In this document: positions 6,487-14,684 of the stretch, piece by piece
How positions within the stretch are numbered: position 1 is the stretch's first letter
Layout: every line of letters starts with the position of its first letter
The notes under the pieces: model-generated
Databases searched by the model: none
The model's input: the letters and a program-made list of their open reading frames with translations, nothing else
Told to the model about the DNA's origin: nothing
Program-made: the position numbers and the translations under genes
Source of the DNA: a virus
Direction: 5' to 3' (one strand)
IMG/VR virus record: IMGVR_UViG_3300049595_003044
Span: 1 to 33,645 of that record
DNA: 33,645 bases

Positions 6487-6726
6487 TTATTTTTTTTTGT
6501 TAAAGAATTTTTCGGAAGCAATCGAACCTAGTCCTCCCAAAAGTAAAATTAATAATCCATCGAATATAAATTCAGATACCTTATAATCTGTAAATATATC
6601 GATAATGACTATTCCGTACATTAGCATCATAGTTGAGAATGTAACAACTCTTCTCATAGATGTTTGACCATCATCATTTTTAACAGCTTCGCTTAATATG
6701 TTAAATCTCATAGGTTTATTATTCAT
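6487..6726 (-). CDS. Two-TM small membrane protein, holin candidate
   Basis: A 79-residue protein. A polar N-terminus with SMRR near residues 23-26 precedes two membrane segments, about residues 27-45 (VVTFSTMMLMYGIVIIDIF) and 53-72 (FIFDGLLILLLGGLGSIA). The C-terminus is strongly basic (SEKFFNKKK). Two TM segments with both ends inside and a basic tail is the class II holin layout. The ATG at 6726 overlaps the stop of the 495-residue gene by eight bases; the ATG at 6750 would overlap by 32 and is less likely. A holin role would fit with the glucosaminidase further downstream, but it is not adjacent. Confidence 0.65.
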   Translation of the reverse strand: MNNKPMRFNILSEAVKNDDGQTSMRRVVTFSTMMLMYGIVIIDIFTDYKVSEFIFDGLLILLLGGLGSIASEKFFNKKK

Positions 6727-8206
6727 ATATGTGTGGATTATTTTTTCCATAAACTCTCATTAGTACACCTGCTATGGCATTAGCTTGATTTTCATGATTA
6801 GACCCATCGTTTCCTGACTTACTATGAAGCATTCCTGATACATTCTGTTTATGGTGAACTAATTCATGTGCTATAGTTCTTAGTATATCAGCCATGTTTC
6901 TATTATGCGTAACAACTTCTATAGTTTCACTATGAGGTATGTATCCTCCAAATGAAGTTGTCTCTACATTATCTCTCGGTTCAGTATGTAGTTTTATATT
7001 AGGAGAATTTATAGACATTGTGTCTGCACAAAAATCTACAAAATCTTTTATAGTATCCTCTCTATTATCTGAGCATCCGCATTCGTTTACTTTTTTCTTT
7101 TTCCAAATTTTACCTTTTCTACAAGCTGCCATAGCTAATGACCTGTATGCAGATGTCTTATTTCCATACGATTTAACAGCTCTATAATAACATCTATCTC
7201 TTTTAGGTTTGGCTTTAGATTCATTCATTGAATAATTCTTAGTTATTAAATCTTTTTTTAAGTCTATTAATTTATCTAGGTATCCGCTTCTTCGCAAAAA
7301 TTTATATACCAAATTTTCATAGGAATATTCCCCATCTTTATCTAAGCCTGATTTTCTATAGTTCTTTAATTTATTTTTTAGCCTATCTATTTTCTCTATA
7401 CGTATTTTTGCATTACTGTTAGTATTTACTAAATCATTTATGACCTTGCTAAATTGCAAAGATTTATTGTATATTTTATTATAATCTATTTCTATACTTA
7501 ATTTATTCGGTTCTACAATCCATTTATCATTTTTAACAGAATATTGTCCCGATGCTTTTGATTTTTCATTTGAATCCTCTACATACAATTCTACGTCAAA
7601 ACCTTTAACTTTTATAGGATATGTATTGTTCCATAATGATTTCTTCAGATAAAAATATCTTTCTAAAAGTTCCTTATCCTTTTTAGTGCTATCAAAATCA
7701 ACTATTAAATGTAAATCGATATCTGAATACTTAGACCAATTATAGTTGGCTATAGAACCCGTTAGTATAATATCTTCTATAACTACAGTCATATCAAATG
7801 AATCTATAAACTGTTGTGCTATATTCATCAAATTATCCCTTATCTCAGGAATAAGTTTTCCATCTACAAATATATCCGAGGGTAATTCATTTTTAAATTC
7901 AAATGATTTTAATACTTGCAATTCATTACCTATATATTCTTGTAAAAGTTTATCTACAGATTCATTAGTAACTTTAGCTGACTTAGTATTTTTAACAAAC
8001 TGTTTCCCCGTACTACCTGCCTTTCTTTTCTTTATAGCAGTAGATTTTCTTTGTGCCTTTGTCAAACTTTTAGCTTTAGCTAATGGTAAACATCTATTTG
8101 GATTATCCTTTCTTTTGGAAGTACCACAAGCACCTTCTATAGTACCCGCAGTATTTATTCTAACCCACTTTTGATTTAACCATTTTCTTAAATCCTCTTC
8201 AAGCAT
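6719..8206 (-). CDS. Nucleotidyltransferase / HExxH metallopeptidase fusion with two basic phage motifs
   Basis: A 495-residue multidomain protein. Residues about 13-75 carry a Lys/Arg-rich phage motif (KWVRINTAGTIEGACGTS, RCLPLAKAKSLTKAQRKS). Residues about 120-235 form a Pol-beta-type nucleotidyltransferase, with GS at 150-151 and the metal ligands in SDIDLHLIVDF (Asp162, Asp164); a third carboxylate is probably in FDVELYV. Residues about 335-375 are a second basic Cys-containing motif (KRDRCYYRAVKSYGNKTSAY). The C-terminus is a zinc peptidase: HELVH (His447, Glu448, His451) with a likely third ligand Glu472 in HENQANAIAG. All active-site residues are present. The upstream leader has a TATGTTTG box. 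A virion-associated or late protein that modifies host targets is plausible but unproven. Confidence 0.82.
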   Translation of the reverse strand: MLEEDLRKWLNQKWVRINTAGTIEGACGTSKRKDNPNRCLPLAKAKSLTKAQRKSTAIKKRKAGSTGKQFVKNTKSAKVTNESVDKLLQEYIGNELQVLKSFEFKNELPSDIFVDGKLIPEIRDNLMNIAQQFIDSFDMTVVIEDIILTGSIANYNWSKYSDIDLHLIVDFDSTKKDKELLERYFYLKKSLWNNTYPIKVKGFDVELYVEDSNEKSKASGQYSVKNDKWIVEPNKLSIEIDYNKIYNKSLQFSKVINDLVNTNSNAKIRIEKIDRLKNKLKNYRKSGLDKDGEYSYENLVYKFLRRSGYLDKLIDLKKDLITKNYSMNESKAKPKRDRCYYRAVKSYGNKTSAYRSLAMAACRKGKIWKKKKVNECGCSDNREDTIKDFVDFCADTMSINSPNIKLHTEPRDNVETTSFGGYIPHSETIEVVTHNRNMADILRTIAHELVHHKQNVSGMLHSKSGNDGSNHENQANAIAGVLMRVYGKNNPHIYE

Positions 8207-8230
8207 ATCATTCTATATTAAAAAACCTAT

Positions 8231-8238
8231 CAAACATA
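8231..8238 (-). promoter_or_regulatory. Possible Bacteroidetes -7 box (TATGTTTG)
   Basis: TATGTTTG on the minus strand matches TAnnTTTG and lies 24 bases before the ATG at 8206, in a 53-base gap between genes. No TTG is present 19-21 bases upstream, so only half the consensus is met. Confidence 0.3.
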
Positions 8239-8259
8239 AGTTTATTTTTCAGGTGCATC

Positions 8260-8631
8260 TTATCCTTCTTCAGGTTGTTGTTCCTCATCTCCTTGAGCAG
8301 CATCTGCTTCAGGTTGTTCAGGAGGTGGTTCTGAACCTGTCTCTACTCCTCCACCTGCACCTGCCTCGGTATCTCCTCCTTTATCTTCTCCGCTCTTTAT
8401 ATTATTTAATTCATCCTTAGTGAATACACTACTTCCAATCATAACATGGTCTACATCCATGTATTCAAATTCTACAGGAGCTCCATCGAAATCATAACCT
8501 ACTGCTTTAAAATCATTGAGTAAATCCCAAGGTTCATTTACAATTAAATATTCACCGTTAACATATACCTTGAATTTTAAACCCAACTCAAGATAATCAT
8601 CTAGCATATTAATATTAAAGTACTGTGACAT
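8260..8631 (-). CDS. Hypothetical protein with acidic low-complexity tail
   Basis: A 123-residue protein with two parts. Residues 1-80 look like a small globular domain (LKFKVYVNGEYLIVNEPWDLL, FEYMDVDHVMIGSSVF). Residues 81-123 are a disordered acidic tail of Glu, Gly, Pro, Ala and Gln. The tail codons are clearly more GC-rich than the surrounding DNA, so its composition is constrained at protein level. Acidic tails of this type occur on phage virion or DNA-mimic proteins; no specific family is recognised. It lies alone between two short A/T-rich gaps, before the metallopeptidase fusion. Confidence 0.7.
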   Translation of the reverse strand: MSQYFNINMLDDYLELGLKFKVYVNGEYLIVNEPWDLLNDFKAVGYDFDGAPVEFEYMDVDHVMIGSSVFTKDELNNIKSGEDKGGDTEAGAGGGVETGSEPPPEQPEADAAQGDEEQQPEEG

Positions 8632-8666
8632 ATATTCTATTTTATATAAATATACAATAAAAATTA

Positions 8667-9851
8667 TTATACCTTGATTAAGGTATGCTCATAAGTTGAT
8701 AAATCATATATTTCAACTTTCATAGAACCTAAGTTAAACTGTCCTAAAACATTACTGTTTTTAAGTATAGTTGAAAGTTCATTCAAAGCATATCTTTCTG
8801 CATCCGTAAATTTATCAAAGTCTATAGTTACTACTATATTCTCTTTTTCAAATTTATCTAAACTCATGACTCTCTCTCTCATATCATATAAAGTATTATT
8901 CTGCTCTTCCTCAATATATTTTTCATAATCCATAAAATCAGTATATACCACGTCACACCAAGGTTCTATATTAGCTAGTGCCTCGTATCTTCTACAGTTC
9001 AATAACTTAACTACAATATTATACTTAGGAGGTATAATAGGTTTCATTAATGGAGTATGCATAACATAATGACCCCATTTTCTAACAAAGTTTCTACCAC
9101 TCTTAAAATTCTGTAATAACCACTCATTTGAATCAACTCCAACATCGGTAATTGTGGTGTTGTACCTAGAACCTCTACATGTAAGATGATATACGAATCC
9201 TTCCCAAGTTTGAATAAATTTTACTCCATTTAACATAAATCTATTAAATATATCGGAATCTTCTTTTGATTGTGGTGCATATAATATATCGTGACCTCCA
9301 ATCTTAGTAAAGTCTTTTTTATAGAATGCCCATGGAGCAAAGATACCATCGGTATCGGGTACGTTGGTGTTATTTCTAAAATAGTTATCAATCCAATCTA
9401 AGAACTTAGCTTCTTTAAACTCATCAGGTTCTTTGCCGAAATCTTCCAATATCTTTTCTGGCCCTTCAGGGTGAAGTCCTGAAGGTTCTACTCTCGTTAA
9501 TGATACTATTACACCTTGTTTAATATTCTTTTCAATGGCATCAAGAGCCTTTGGAGCTAAATACATATCTGAGTGGTATATCATGCAATAGTCATGCTTT
9601 GCTACCTTAGTTACAAGTCTGTCATATAAGATAGTATGACCTAATCTATCAGGGCCTTCATTTCTAATGGCACTGAAATTACTATCTTCCTCCATCTTCT
9701 GTACGCACCATTCCCATGTACCATCATTAGAAAAATCATCTGCCACACAAATCTGAACGGTGTGATTCCCTTGATTTTTTCTAATAGAAGCATATGACCA
9801 TTTCAAATACTTTAAATTATTTCTACTTGGTTGTATTAGTGATATTTTCAT
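8667..9851 (-). CDS. Family 2 glycosyltransferase with extra C-terminal domain
   Basis: A 394-residue protein with a GT-A fold at residues 1 to about 260. It has ISLIQPSRN at the start, the nucleotide-binding DDFSNDGT (38-45), a metal-binding HSD (93-95) in MIYHSDMYL, and an acceptor-side acidic motif in QSKEDSDIFNRF. It is expected to move a sugar from a nucleotide-sugar to an acceptor. The last 120 residues (PKYNIVVKLLNCRRYEAL onward) form an additional alpha/beta domain not found in minimal GT2 enzymes. The ATG at 9851 overlaps the previous stop as ATGA, which decides the start. It is the last gene of the glycosyltransferase cassette. Confidence 0.88.
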   Translation of the reverse strand: MKISLIQPSRNNLKYLKWSYASIRKNQGNHTVQICVADDFSNDGTWEWCVQKMEEDSNFSAIRNEGPDRLGHTILYDRLVTKVAKHDYCMIYHSDMYLAPKALDAIEKNIKQGVIVSLTRVEPSGLHPEGPEKILEDFGKEPDEFKEAKFLDWIDNYFRNNTNVPDTDGIFAPWAFYKKDFTKIGGHDILYAPQSKEDSDIFNRFMLNGVKFIQTWEGFVYHLTCRGSRYNTTITDVGVDSNEWLLQNFKSGRNFVRKWGHYVMHTPLMKPIIPPKYNIVVKLLNCRRYEALANIEPWCDVVYTDFMDYEKYIEEEQNNTLYDMRERVMSLDKFEKENIVVTIDFDKFTDAERYALNELSTILKNSNVLGQFNLGSMKVEIYDLSTYEHTLIKV

Positions 9852-10822
9852 GATATTGATTTTAGTATATCTCTCCAATTAAGTTTATATCTTTCCTCTG
9901 AAAAATATTTTATGTAATTATATGTTGATTCTTCAGCTACTTCATCATAGAATTTTGTATCTGTTTTTAGCATCTTCGCAACTTTTTTGCAAGATTCTAA
10001 ATCATCAGGTTCAAATGAAGTTTTAGGATAGCATATTCTCTGAGTATCTGAGTTGATATTGCCTATACAAGGTATGCCTAGATATGCACAATTCAAACTG
10101 AATGTACCTGCTATTGAATTTGGATTTAAATGTACAGCATACCTAAATTCATTAAGCTTATAAATCCAATCTCTCCAAGTCTTATAAGGTAGATTGTTTA
10201 TGACACTTACCATAAGCTCCTCCTGATGCATTCTACCCATAGATGGTGCATAGACCTCATCTTCTATTTCCAACCCAACAATCAAAGAATTAAATCCTCC
10301 ATAATACCTTACTAAATTACCCCCTATAATAACATTAGACCTATCAACTTTAGGTAAATCTTTAATAGAATCTTCTATCATTAGAGTAGGATTTATAAAT
10401 CCATTTTTATTAAGTAATCCTTTATAGTATGATTTATCTCGTTCATTATGACACAAGAAAAAATCAGCATTAACCATTATATTATAAAACCAAAAAGTTT
10501 GGGAAGGTTTATAATCTTGAAATATCCAAGATGCACCCTCCTGCATAAATGCATACTTCTTACAAACTCTTTTCAGGTCTTTTACTATGTCCCAATTTGA
10601 AGTATCATCTCCGACAGAAATATTATAATACTTGTCTATGTTTTTAGGTATGATAATAATACCTACATCTATAGAATTGGATTCTAATTTTAGTAATTCA
10701 AATATATTATAGTGAGAAGCACCTTGAGCTACATACCAAGCATACTCAGTACGCATATTATTAAAATCCCTAGATAACTTATCGACATTTTGACTCCATT
10801 CCGAAAACCAAGCTATTTTCAT
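9848..10822 (-). CDS. GT-B fold glycosyltransferase (GT4-like)
   Basis: A 324-residue protein starting MKIAWFSEW, a Rossmann-type N-terminus. The C-terminal half has the pattern HLNPNSIAGTFSLNCAYLG followed by IPCIGN, resembling the donor-binding region of GT-B enzymes where a conserved acidic or polar residue and a G-x-P turn hold the nucleotide-sugar. The usual first Glu of the E-x7-E motif is not evident, so donor chemistry may differ or the enzyme may be a distant family. The ATG at 10822 is preferred to the ATG at 10834 because it gives the standard N-terminal strand. A TATCTTTG box lies upstream. Confidence 0.75.
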   Translation of the reverse strand: MKIAWFSEWSQNVDKLSRDFNNMRTEYAWYVAQGASHYNIFELLKLESNSIDVGIIIIPKNIDKYYNISVGDDTSNWDIVKDLKRVCKKYAFMQEGASWIFQDYKPSQTFWFYNIMVNADFFLCHNERDKSYYKGLLNKNGFINPTLMIEDSIKDLPKVDRSNVIIGGNLVRYYGGFNSLIVGLEIEDEVYAPSMGRMHQEELMVSVINNLPYKTWRDWIYKLNEFRYAVHLNPNSIAGTFSLNCAYLGIPCIGNINSDTQRICYPKTSFEPDDLESCKKVAKMLKTDTKFYDEVAEESTYNYIKYFSEERYKLNWRDILKSIS

Positions 10823-10845
10823 AAATTGTATCATTTATTATTCTG

Positions 10846-10853
10846 CAAAGATA
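10846..10853 (-). promoter_or_regulatory. Possible Bacteroidetes -7 box (TATCTTTG)
   Basis: TATCTTTGCAG on the minus strand is a perfect TAnnTTTG match, 24 bases before the ATG at 10822, inside a 58-base intergenic gap that is rare in this compact region. The -33 region reads TTTTACG and has no TTG, so the site is only half supported. It could give the last two glycosyltransferases of the cassette their own promoter. Confidence 0.4.
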
Positions 10854-10880
10854 CATAAAATATTTTAAACATTCGTAAAA

Positions 10881-11921
10881 TTAATGTTGAATTTTAGCAA
10901 ACACATCGTCCCAAGTATATGCTATATAATTCTCGTTAAACAAATTATGACAGTTCATTTCACAATACTGATTTGCTAGAGGATACCATTCATGACTTTT
11001 TCTTAAAGCTCCTAAATTTGTTTTATCTATTCCTTCCTCCCCTTGAATATAAGACCTTTTCTTAGGATGCTTTCTATTATGTCCCATAAGTATATTTGCT
11101 ATATGATATTGTTTTAAATTTGGGAATATCCTTTGGCACATTAACATAAAAGCAGTATCCTCATGAACAAAGAATATACTGTTTGGTATGTTGACACCTG
11201 ATTTTACTAATTCAGATGATATAACTAATCCACATCCATTAAATTTCAAAGGACTAATATTAAGTATTTCAAATTTACTTTCCTCATCGTTAATATTATT
11301 CAACTCATCTAATGTTATGGTATGTCTGACAGACCACCAATTCTCAGTGTCTCCCTCTATGAATGGTTTATCTGCTACTTTACGATGTTCTAATGGTTTC
11401 CATGAATCATCCCACATTTTAGTTATTCCAAATGTGGCAACATATTTTGATTCAGTTTGTTCCGATGTATGTAATCCATCTATAGCTATTAAGTATTCTT
11501 TAGGAAATATCATATCAGTCTCCCCCCAAACTAATATATCAGTTATTGTAGAAAACACTGTATTAAAATCTCTCCTGTAATCTGCTACAGTTCTTACTCT
11601 ATCTACAACATTTATATAAACATTTATATCAGGAATATTTTGAGATATTTCTGATGATATGGTGTTTTTAATTTGAGTAACTATATCAGATATTCTTACA
11701 TCATTTATAGGTTTCTCTAGCATTGTTCCTGAATGTATCTCAAAATCTAAGTATATAGTTTCTACACCATAATCTTTATTATATGTACCTCTATACTTTG
11801 AATAATACTTTATAGCTTCTACCAAACTTTTTAAGTATTCAGAAACTATTTCAACTTCATACCATTGTATTAAAGTTCCTATAGCTATCTTAGGCTTTTC
11901 TTTTGTCTTCAACTTCATCAT
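10881..11921 (-). CDS. Putative glycosyltransferase (GT-A-like phage family)
   Basis: A 346-residue protein starting with IAIGTLIQWYEVEIVSEYL. It has an acidic DxD-like motif (VWGETDMIFPKEYL), then NGCGLVISSELV, then FFVHEDTAFMLMCQRIFP. This last part resembles the downstream acidic motif of GT-A enzymes. No strict DxD is present, since ETD stands in its place. The basic segment GHNRKHPKKRSY near residue 290 could contact the donor phosphate. Its place among clear glycosyltransferases strengthens the call. It is the downstream neighbour of the methyltransferase gene by one base. Confidence 0.65.
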   Translation of the reverse strand: MMKLKTKEKPKIAIGTLIQWYEVEIVSEYLKSLVEAIKYYSKYRGTYNKDYGVETIYLDFEIHSGTMLEKPINDVRISDIVTQIKNTISSEISQNIPDINVYINVVDRVRTVADYRRDFNTVFSTITDILVWGETDMIFPKEYLIAIDGLHTSEQTESKYVATFGITKMWDDSWKPLEHRKVADKPFIEGDTENWWSVRHTITLDELNNINDEESKFEILNISPLKFNGCGLVISSELVKSGVNIPNSIFFVHEDTAFMLMCQRIFPNLKQYHIANILMGHNRKHPKKRSYIQGEEGIDKTNLGALRKSHEWYPLANQYCEMNCHNLFNENYIAYTWDDVFAKIQH

Positions 11922-11922
11922 A

Positions 11923-12552
11923 CTACTTTTTATTTATAACCCAAAAATTATTTTCTGCTAATTGAACATCTAAATCATTTTCATAAGAATACCTATCTAC
12001 AGCTTTTTTTACGCCTTCCCAACTTTTATAATCATCCCCGAAGATTACTCCATTAGTATTTAATATTTCCATATAATGTTTAATATCATTGTACACATCA
12101 AATTCATCATGAGATGCATCTATGTATATCATATCTGCTTTTATATTTTGTGATTTAAAATATAAATATCCTATGTAGGATGTATTTGGAAATGGTATTA
12201 TGATATCCTCTACTTTTCTATGAACTACATTACTTAAAAATTGATAATATATATTAGGATATCCATTCTTTAGTAACAAATCTCTTTCAGGAGTGCTTTT
12301 GTGAGAACTCCAAAATTCTATAGCACCTAACCAAGTATCAACACAATATATCTTTGTGCATTTATTGGTATGTTTTATATGCTCTGCCATTGTAATTGCA
12401 GACAGTCCTTTCCAAGTTCCAACTTCTATAATTACTTTTGGATTAACAGCGTCTATAAGTTGTTTAAATACCTTACTATTTCCATTCCAACCCTGTAAAT
12501 CTTCAGGAAGTAATTCTAAATTGTTGTAAATACTTTTGTTAATTTCGTTCAT
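11923..12552 (-). CDS. Class I SAM-dependent methyltransferase
   Basis: A 209-residue protein of the Methyltransf_24 type. Motif I is IIEVGTWKGLSA (about 43-52), followed by the acidic SAM-ribose region YCVDTW. ADMIYIDASHDEFDV is the post-motif strand with the SHxxxxV pattern found in sugar or antibiotic O-methyltransferases of this family, and GVIFGDDY follows. The ATG at 12552 comes two bases after the previous stop; a longer frame runs into the upstream gene and is rejected. In a cluster of glycosyltransferases the likely substrate is a sugar hydroxyl on the finished glycan, by inference. Confidence 0.85.
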   Translation of the reverse strand: MNEINKSIYNNLELLPEDLQGWNGNSKVFKQLIDAVNPKVIIEVGTWKGLSAITMAEHIKHTNKCTKIYCVDTWLGAIEFWSSHKSTPERDLLLKNGYPNIYYQFLSNVVHRKVEDIIIPFPNTSYIGYLYFKSQNIKADMIYIDASHDEFDVYNDIKHYMEILNTNGVIFGDDYKSWEGVKKAVDRYSYENDLDVQLAENNFWVINKK

Positions 12553-12554
12553 TA

Positions 12555-13217
12555 TTATATATTTAGTTCGTACTCTTCTTTGGGTTTCCAATTTGATTTC
12601 ATCTTGTAAAAATCTATATCGGGAAAATATTCTGTGATTCTTCTTACATTGCTATCGTATATGTTGTTAGAATCTATTACCTTTCTTTGACTCTTATTAA
12701 AATTTCCTATGCTATCTGATTTGAGTAATGAATCCTCCTCATCTATCAATCTTTTTTTTAATTTCTGTATGTTATATTCAGCACTTGAGCTGCCTCTATA
12801 AGAAAGTATTTTCTCTTTAATACTATATATGTAACTTTGTTTATATGCTCCTATATTCATACTTCTATTTTCAGAAGTTAATCTAATAGTATCTGTATTG
12901 AAGTTATTATTTTTTATACTATCATAGAATTTACTACCTACTCTACAAGTATCATGGCATAAAAACCAATAGTCTGCTTTAATAGTCAAATCTATTACTG
13001 AAATTAAACCTGTAAAATCTATAGAATTATGTGATGCTTTATATAGGTTTATATTATATTCATTAGGTATACTTTCATATACATCATACCCTCCTACAAA
13101 AAAATATATATCATTATTTGGAATACCTGAATCTAGTAGACTTGGTACTAGTACATTTAAAGTCTTATCATAAAAATTCTTATGTGAACTTATTGTAAAT
13201 TTAAGATTAACGTTCAT
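12555..13217 (-). CDS. Putative glycosyltransferase-like protein
   Basis: A 220-residue protein. It has an N-terminal FTISSHKNFYDKTLNVLVPSL pattern, a central YWFLCHDTCRVGSKFYDS that occupies the position of a GT-A DxD region, and MNIGAYKQSYI downstream. From memory, proteins with the FLCHDTCRVG and MNIGAY elements recur in phage glycosyltransferase clusters; this needs a profile search. The C-terminal third is basic and may be helical. The gene overlaps its upstream neighbour by 11 bases. Function is inferred mostly from context. Confidence 0.6.
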   Translation of the reverse strand: MNVNLKFTISSHKNFYDKTLNVLVPSLLDSGIPNNDIYFFVGGYDVYESIPNEYNINLYKASHNSIDFTGLISVIDLTIKADYWFLCHDTCRVGSKFYDSIKNNNFNTDTIRLTSENRSMNIGAYKQSYIYSIKEKILSYRGSSSAEYNIQKLKKRLIDEEDSLLKSDSIGNFNKSQRKVIDSNNIYDSNVRRITEYFPDIDFYKMKSNWKPKEEYELNI

Positions 13218-13908
13218 AGTGTTTTCTTGCTTTTTTCCAACTTCGCAACTTTTTATGATGAATCCAACAATCTCCTATGATATCTGCATCTGTATTATAT
13301 TTTGAATTCCAAAGCCATAACATTAACTCTTGACCTGCCCAATCATCAATGTAATCCCCATTATCAAATATGTGATTTATAAATAATTTATTATCAACAG
13401 ATTTATGTTTCCAAAATCCTGATGTGAAAGACATGAAAAAACCATTTATAGATTTTACAGTAAGTCTAAACCCTTCTTTAATACCATCTGATTTCTGCTC
13501 AATCCATGCATCATGCATACCATCTGTTATTGGTACATATATTTTGTTATCATCTATAGTATTTAAAGCTAATACCTCTAATGAGTCGTTAAGTAATATA
13601 TCATCATTAAATCCCATTATGATTTCAGCACCTTTATCTATAGCATACTTACATATAGTATTCCAAGCTCCTGTGATACCTCCATTAGCTTCTTGGCTAT
13701 CTATTCTTATGTAATCACATTCTGTTTTATCTACGAAATCAAAATCACAGGTAGATTCATTATCTAGTATGACTAAATTCATTTTGAATTTGCAATCCTT
13801 CCAAGATTGGTAAAATTCTTTAGCTATTTCATATCCCTCAGTTCTAAGATGTGAGTGATGAAATACTACACAAATAAATGTGTTTGTCTGTCTTCCCATT
13901 CGTACCAT
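13207..13908 (-). CDS. Family 2 glycosyltransferase
   Basis: A 233-residue GT-A enzyme. LVILDNEST near residues 45-53 is the nucleotide-binding strand and turn. EANGGITGAWN (73-83) is the typical N-x-G helix that positions the donor, and GFNDDILLNDS (99-109) supplies the metal-binding acidic pair. DDWAGQELMLWLW near residue 190 is the likely acceptor-side acidic motif. The start could be the ATG at 13908 or the one at 13899; both lie inside the previous gene, overlapping it by 43 or 34 bases. Confidence 0.85.
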   Translation of the reverse strand: MVRMGRQTNTFICVVFHHSHLRTEGYEIAKEFYQSWKDCKFKMNLVILDNESTCDFDFVDKTECDYIRIDSQEANGGITGAWNTICKYAIDKGAEIIMGFNDDILLNDSLEVLALNTIDDNKIYVPITDGMHDAWIEQKSDGIKEGFRLTVKSINGFFMSFTSGFWKHKSVDNKLFINHIFDNGDYIDDWAGQELMLWLWNSKYNTDADIIGDCWIHHKKLRSWKKARKHYER

Positions 13909-14597
13909 TTTTTTGCAAATATGTTTCTTGATTCGGTAACTAATTTTCTAAAATTAGAATTATCAGTTTTAGATTTCTCTGAAAATGTTATTGAATTATG
14001 AATCCATCTATGATTTTCTGTACAAGATTCAACAAATAGATTATTGTATCCTGAGTCATGTGCTCTGTAACAAAAATCTTGACTCTCTTTATCTCCAAAA
14101 TATGATGTATCGAATAATCCAATGCTATCAAACATAGACATCTTAAAGAACATGATACCATCAGCCCACAATACTTTATGGATATCCATTCCATAAAACA
14201 TACCTAATCTTTTATTGAATCTATTAAAATTAGAATGTTTAGTTATACCCACAACGCCAACATTTAGATTAACATCATTACATAGGTTCTTTATAGAATT
14301 TATACTATCCTTTGTTATATGTACATCTGATTGTAAAAAACAAAAATACTCTTCTGAATGATTTAATCTATATCCTTTATTTATAGCTTCACTTATAGAA
14401 TACTGTACTCCCGATACATATTTCTCTATATTATCTAGTGTAGGTTCGTAGTTACTGAAATTTTCATCCTCTACGTTAGATATAAATAAAAATCTTGACT
14501 CAGGAAAATTTTTAGCACAATTCTCCAAATTAAGTATTTCGTATAAAGGTCTATTCATTATAGTCGGAACTACGAATAGTATATCTGAATTATCCAT
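13866..14597 (-). CDS. Family 2 glycosyltransferase
   Basis: A 243-residue GT-A protein. ILFVVPTIMNRP is the first strand, YFCFLQSDVHIT (about 84-95) carries a QSD in the DxD position, WADGIMFFKMSMFDSIGLFD matches the GT2 G-x-F-x-x-R/K-x-x-F-D region, and FGDKESQDFCYRAHDSGYN supplies the distal acidic motif. All elements of an active enzyme are present. The first bases of the gene overlap a relic reading the C-terminus of a GT8-like enzyme, because the 40-bp repeat spans its start codon. Confidence 0.85.
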   Translation of the reverse strand: MDNSDILFVVPTIMNRPLYEILNLENCAKNFPESRFLFISNVEDENFSNYEPTLDNIEKYVSGVQYSISEAINKGYRLNHSEEYFCFLQSDVHITKDSINSIKNLCNDVNLNVGVVGITKHSNFNRFNKRLGMFYGMDIHKVLWADGIMFFKMSMFDSIGLFDTSYFGDKESQDFCYRAHDSGYNNLFVESCTENHRWIHNSITFSEKSKTDNSNFRKLVTESRNIFAKKWYEWEDRQTHLFV

Positions 14598-14628
14598 TAT
14601 AGTTATGTTTTACTAAATCCCATACATG
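14589..14628. repeat. 40-bp direct repeat, left copy (glycosyltransferase tail remnant)
   Basis: These 40 bases are identical to 15299-15338. Read leftward they encode the tail HVWDLVKHNYNG and a stop, the exact C-terminus of the GT8-like gene at 15300-16049. A few further codons upstream (ETQVT against TERVK) still look related before an in-frame stop. The copy overlaps the start of the next glycosyltransferase gene. Confidence 0.9.
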
Positions 14629-14684
14629 TGTTACCTGAGTTTCGTTTTAAAACTCAAAAATAATTTTTACAAAACACATAAATT

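Noticed and set aside
6939-8174. Plus-strand frames at 6939-7187 and 7746-8174
   Set aside because: Both are antisense to the well supported nucleotidyltransferase/metallopeptidase gene and show no recognisable protein features.
12553-12591. Longer N-terminus for the methyltransferase starting at 12591
   Set aside because: The extra residues lie within the upstream gene and are not seen in this methyltransferase family; the ATG at 12552 sits two bases after the upstream stop.
13988-14194. Second minus-strand frame inside the GT2 gene at 13866-14597
   Set aside because: It is fully contained in a gene with clear GT2 motifs in another frame and has no motif of its own.
14636-14656. Inverted repeat TGAGTTT/AAACTCA as a terminator
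   Set aside because: A seven-base stem exists, but no U-tract follows on either strand, so it is not a rho-independent terminator; it may be debris of the cassette insertion.
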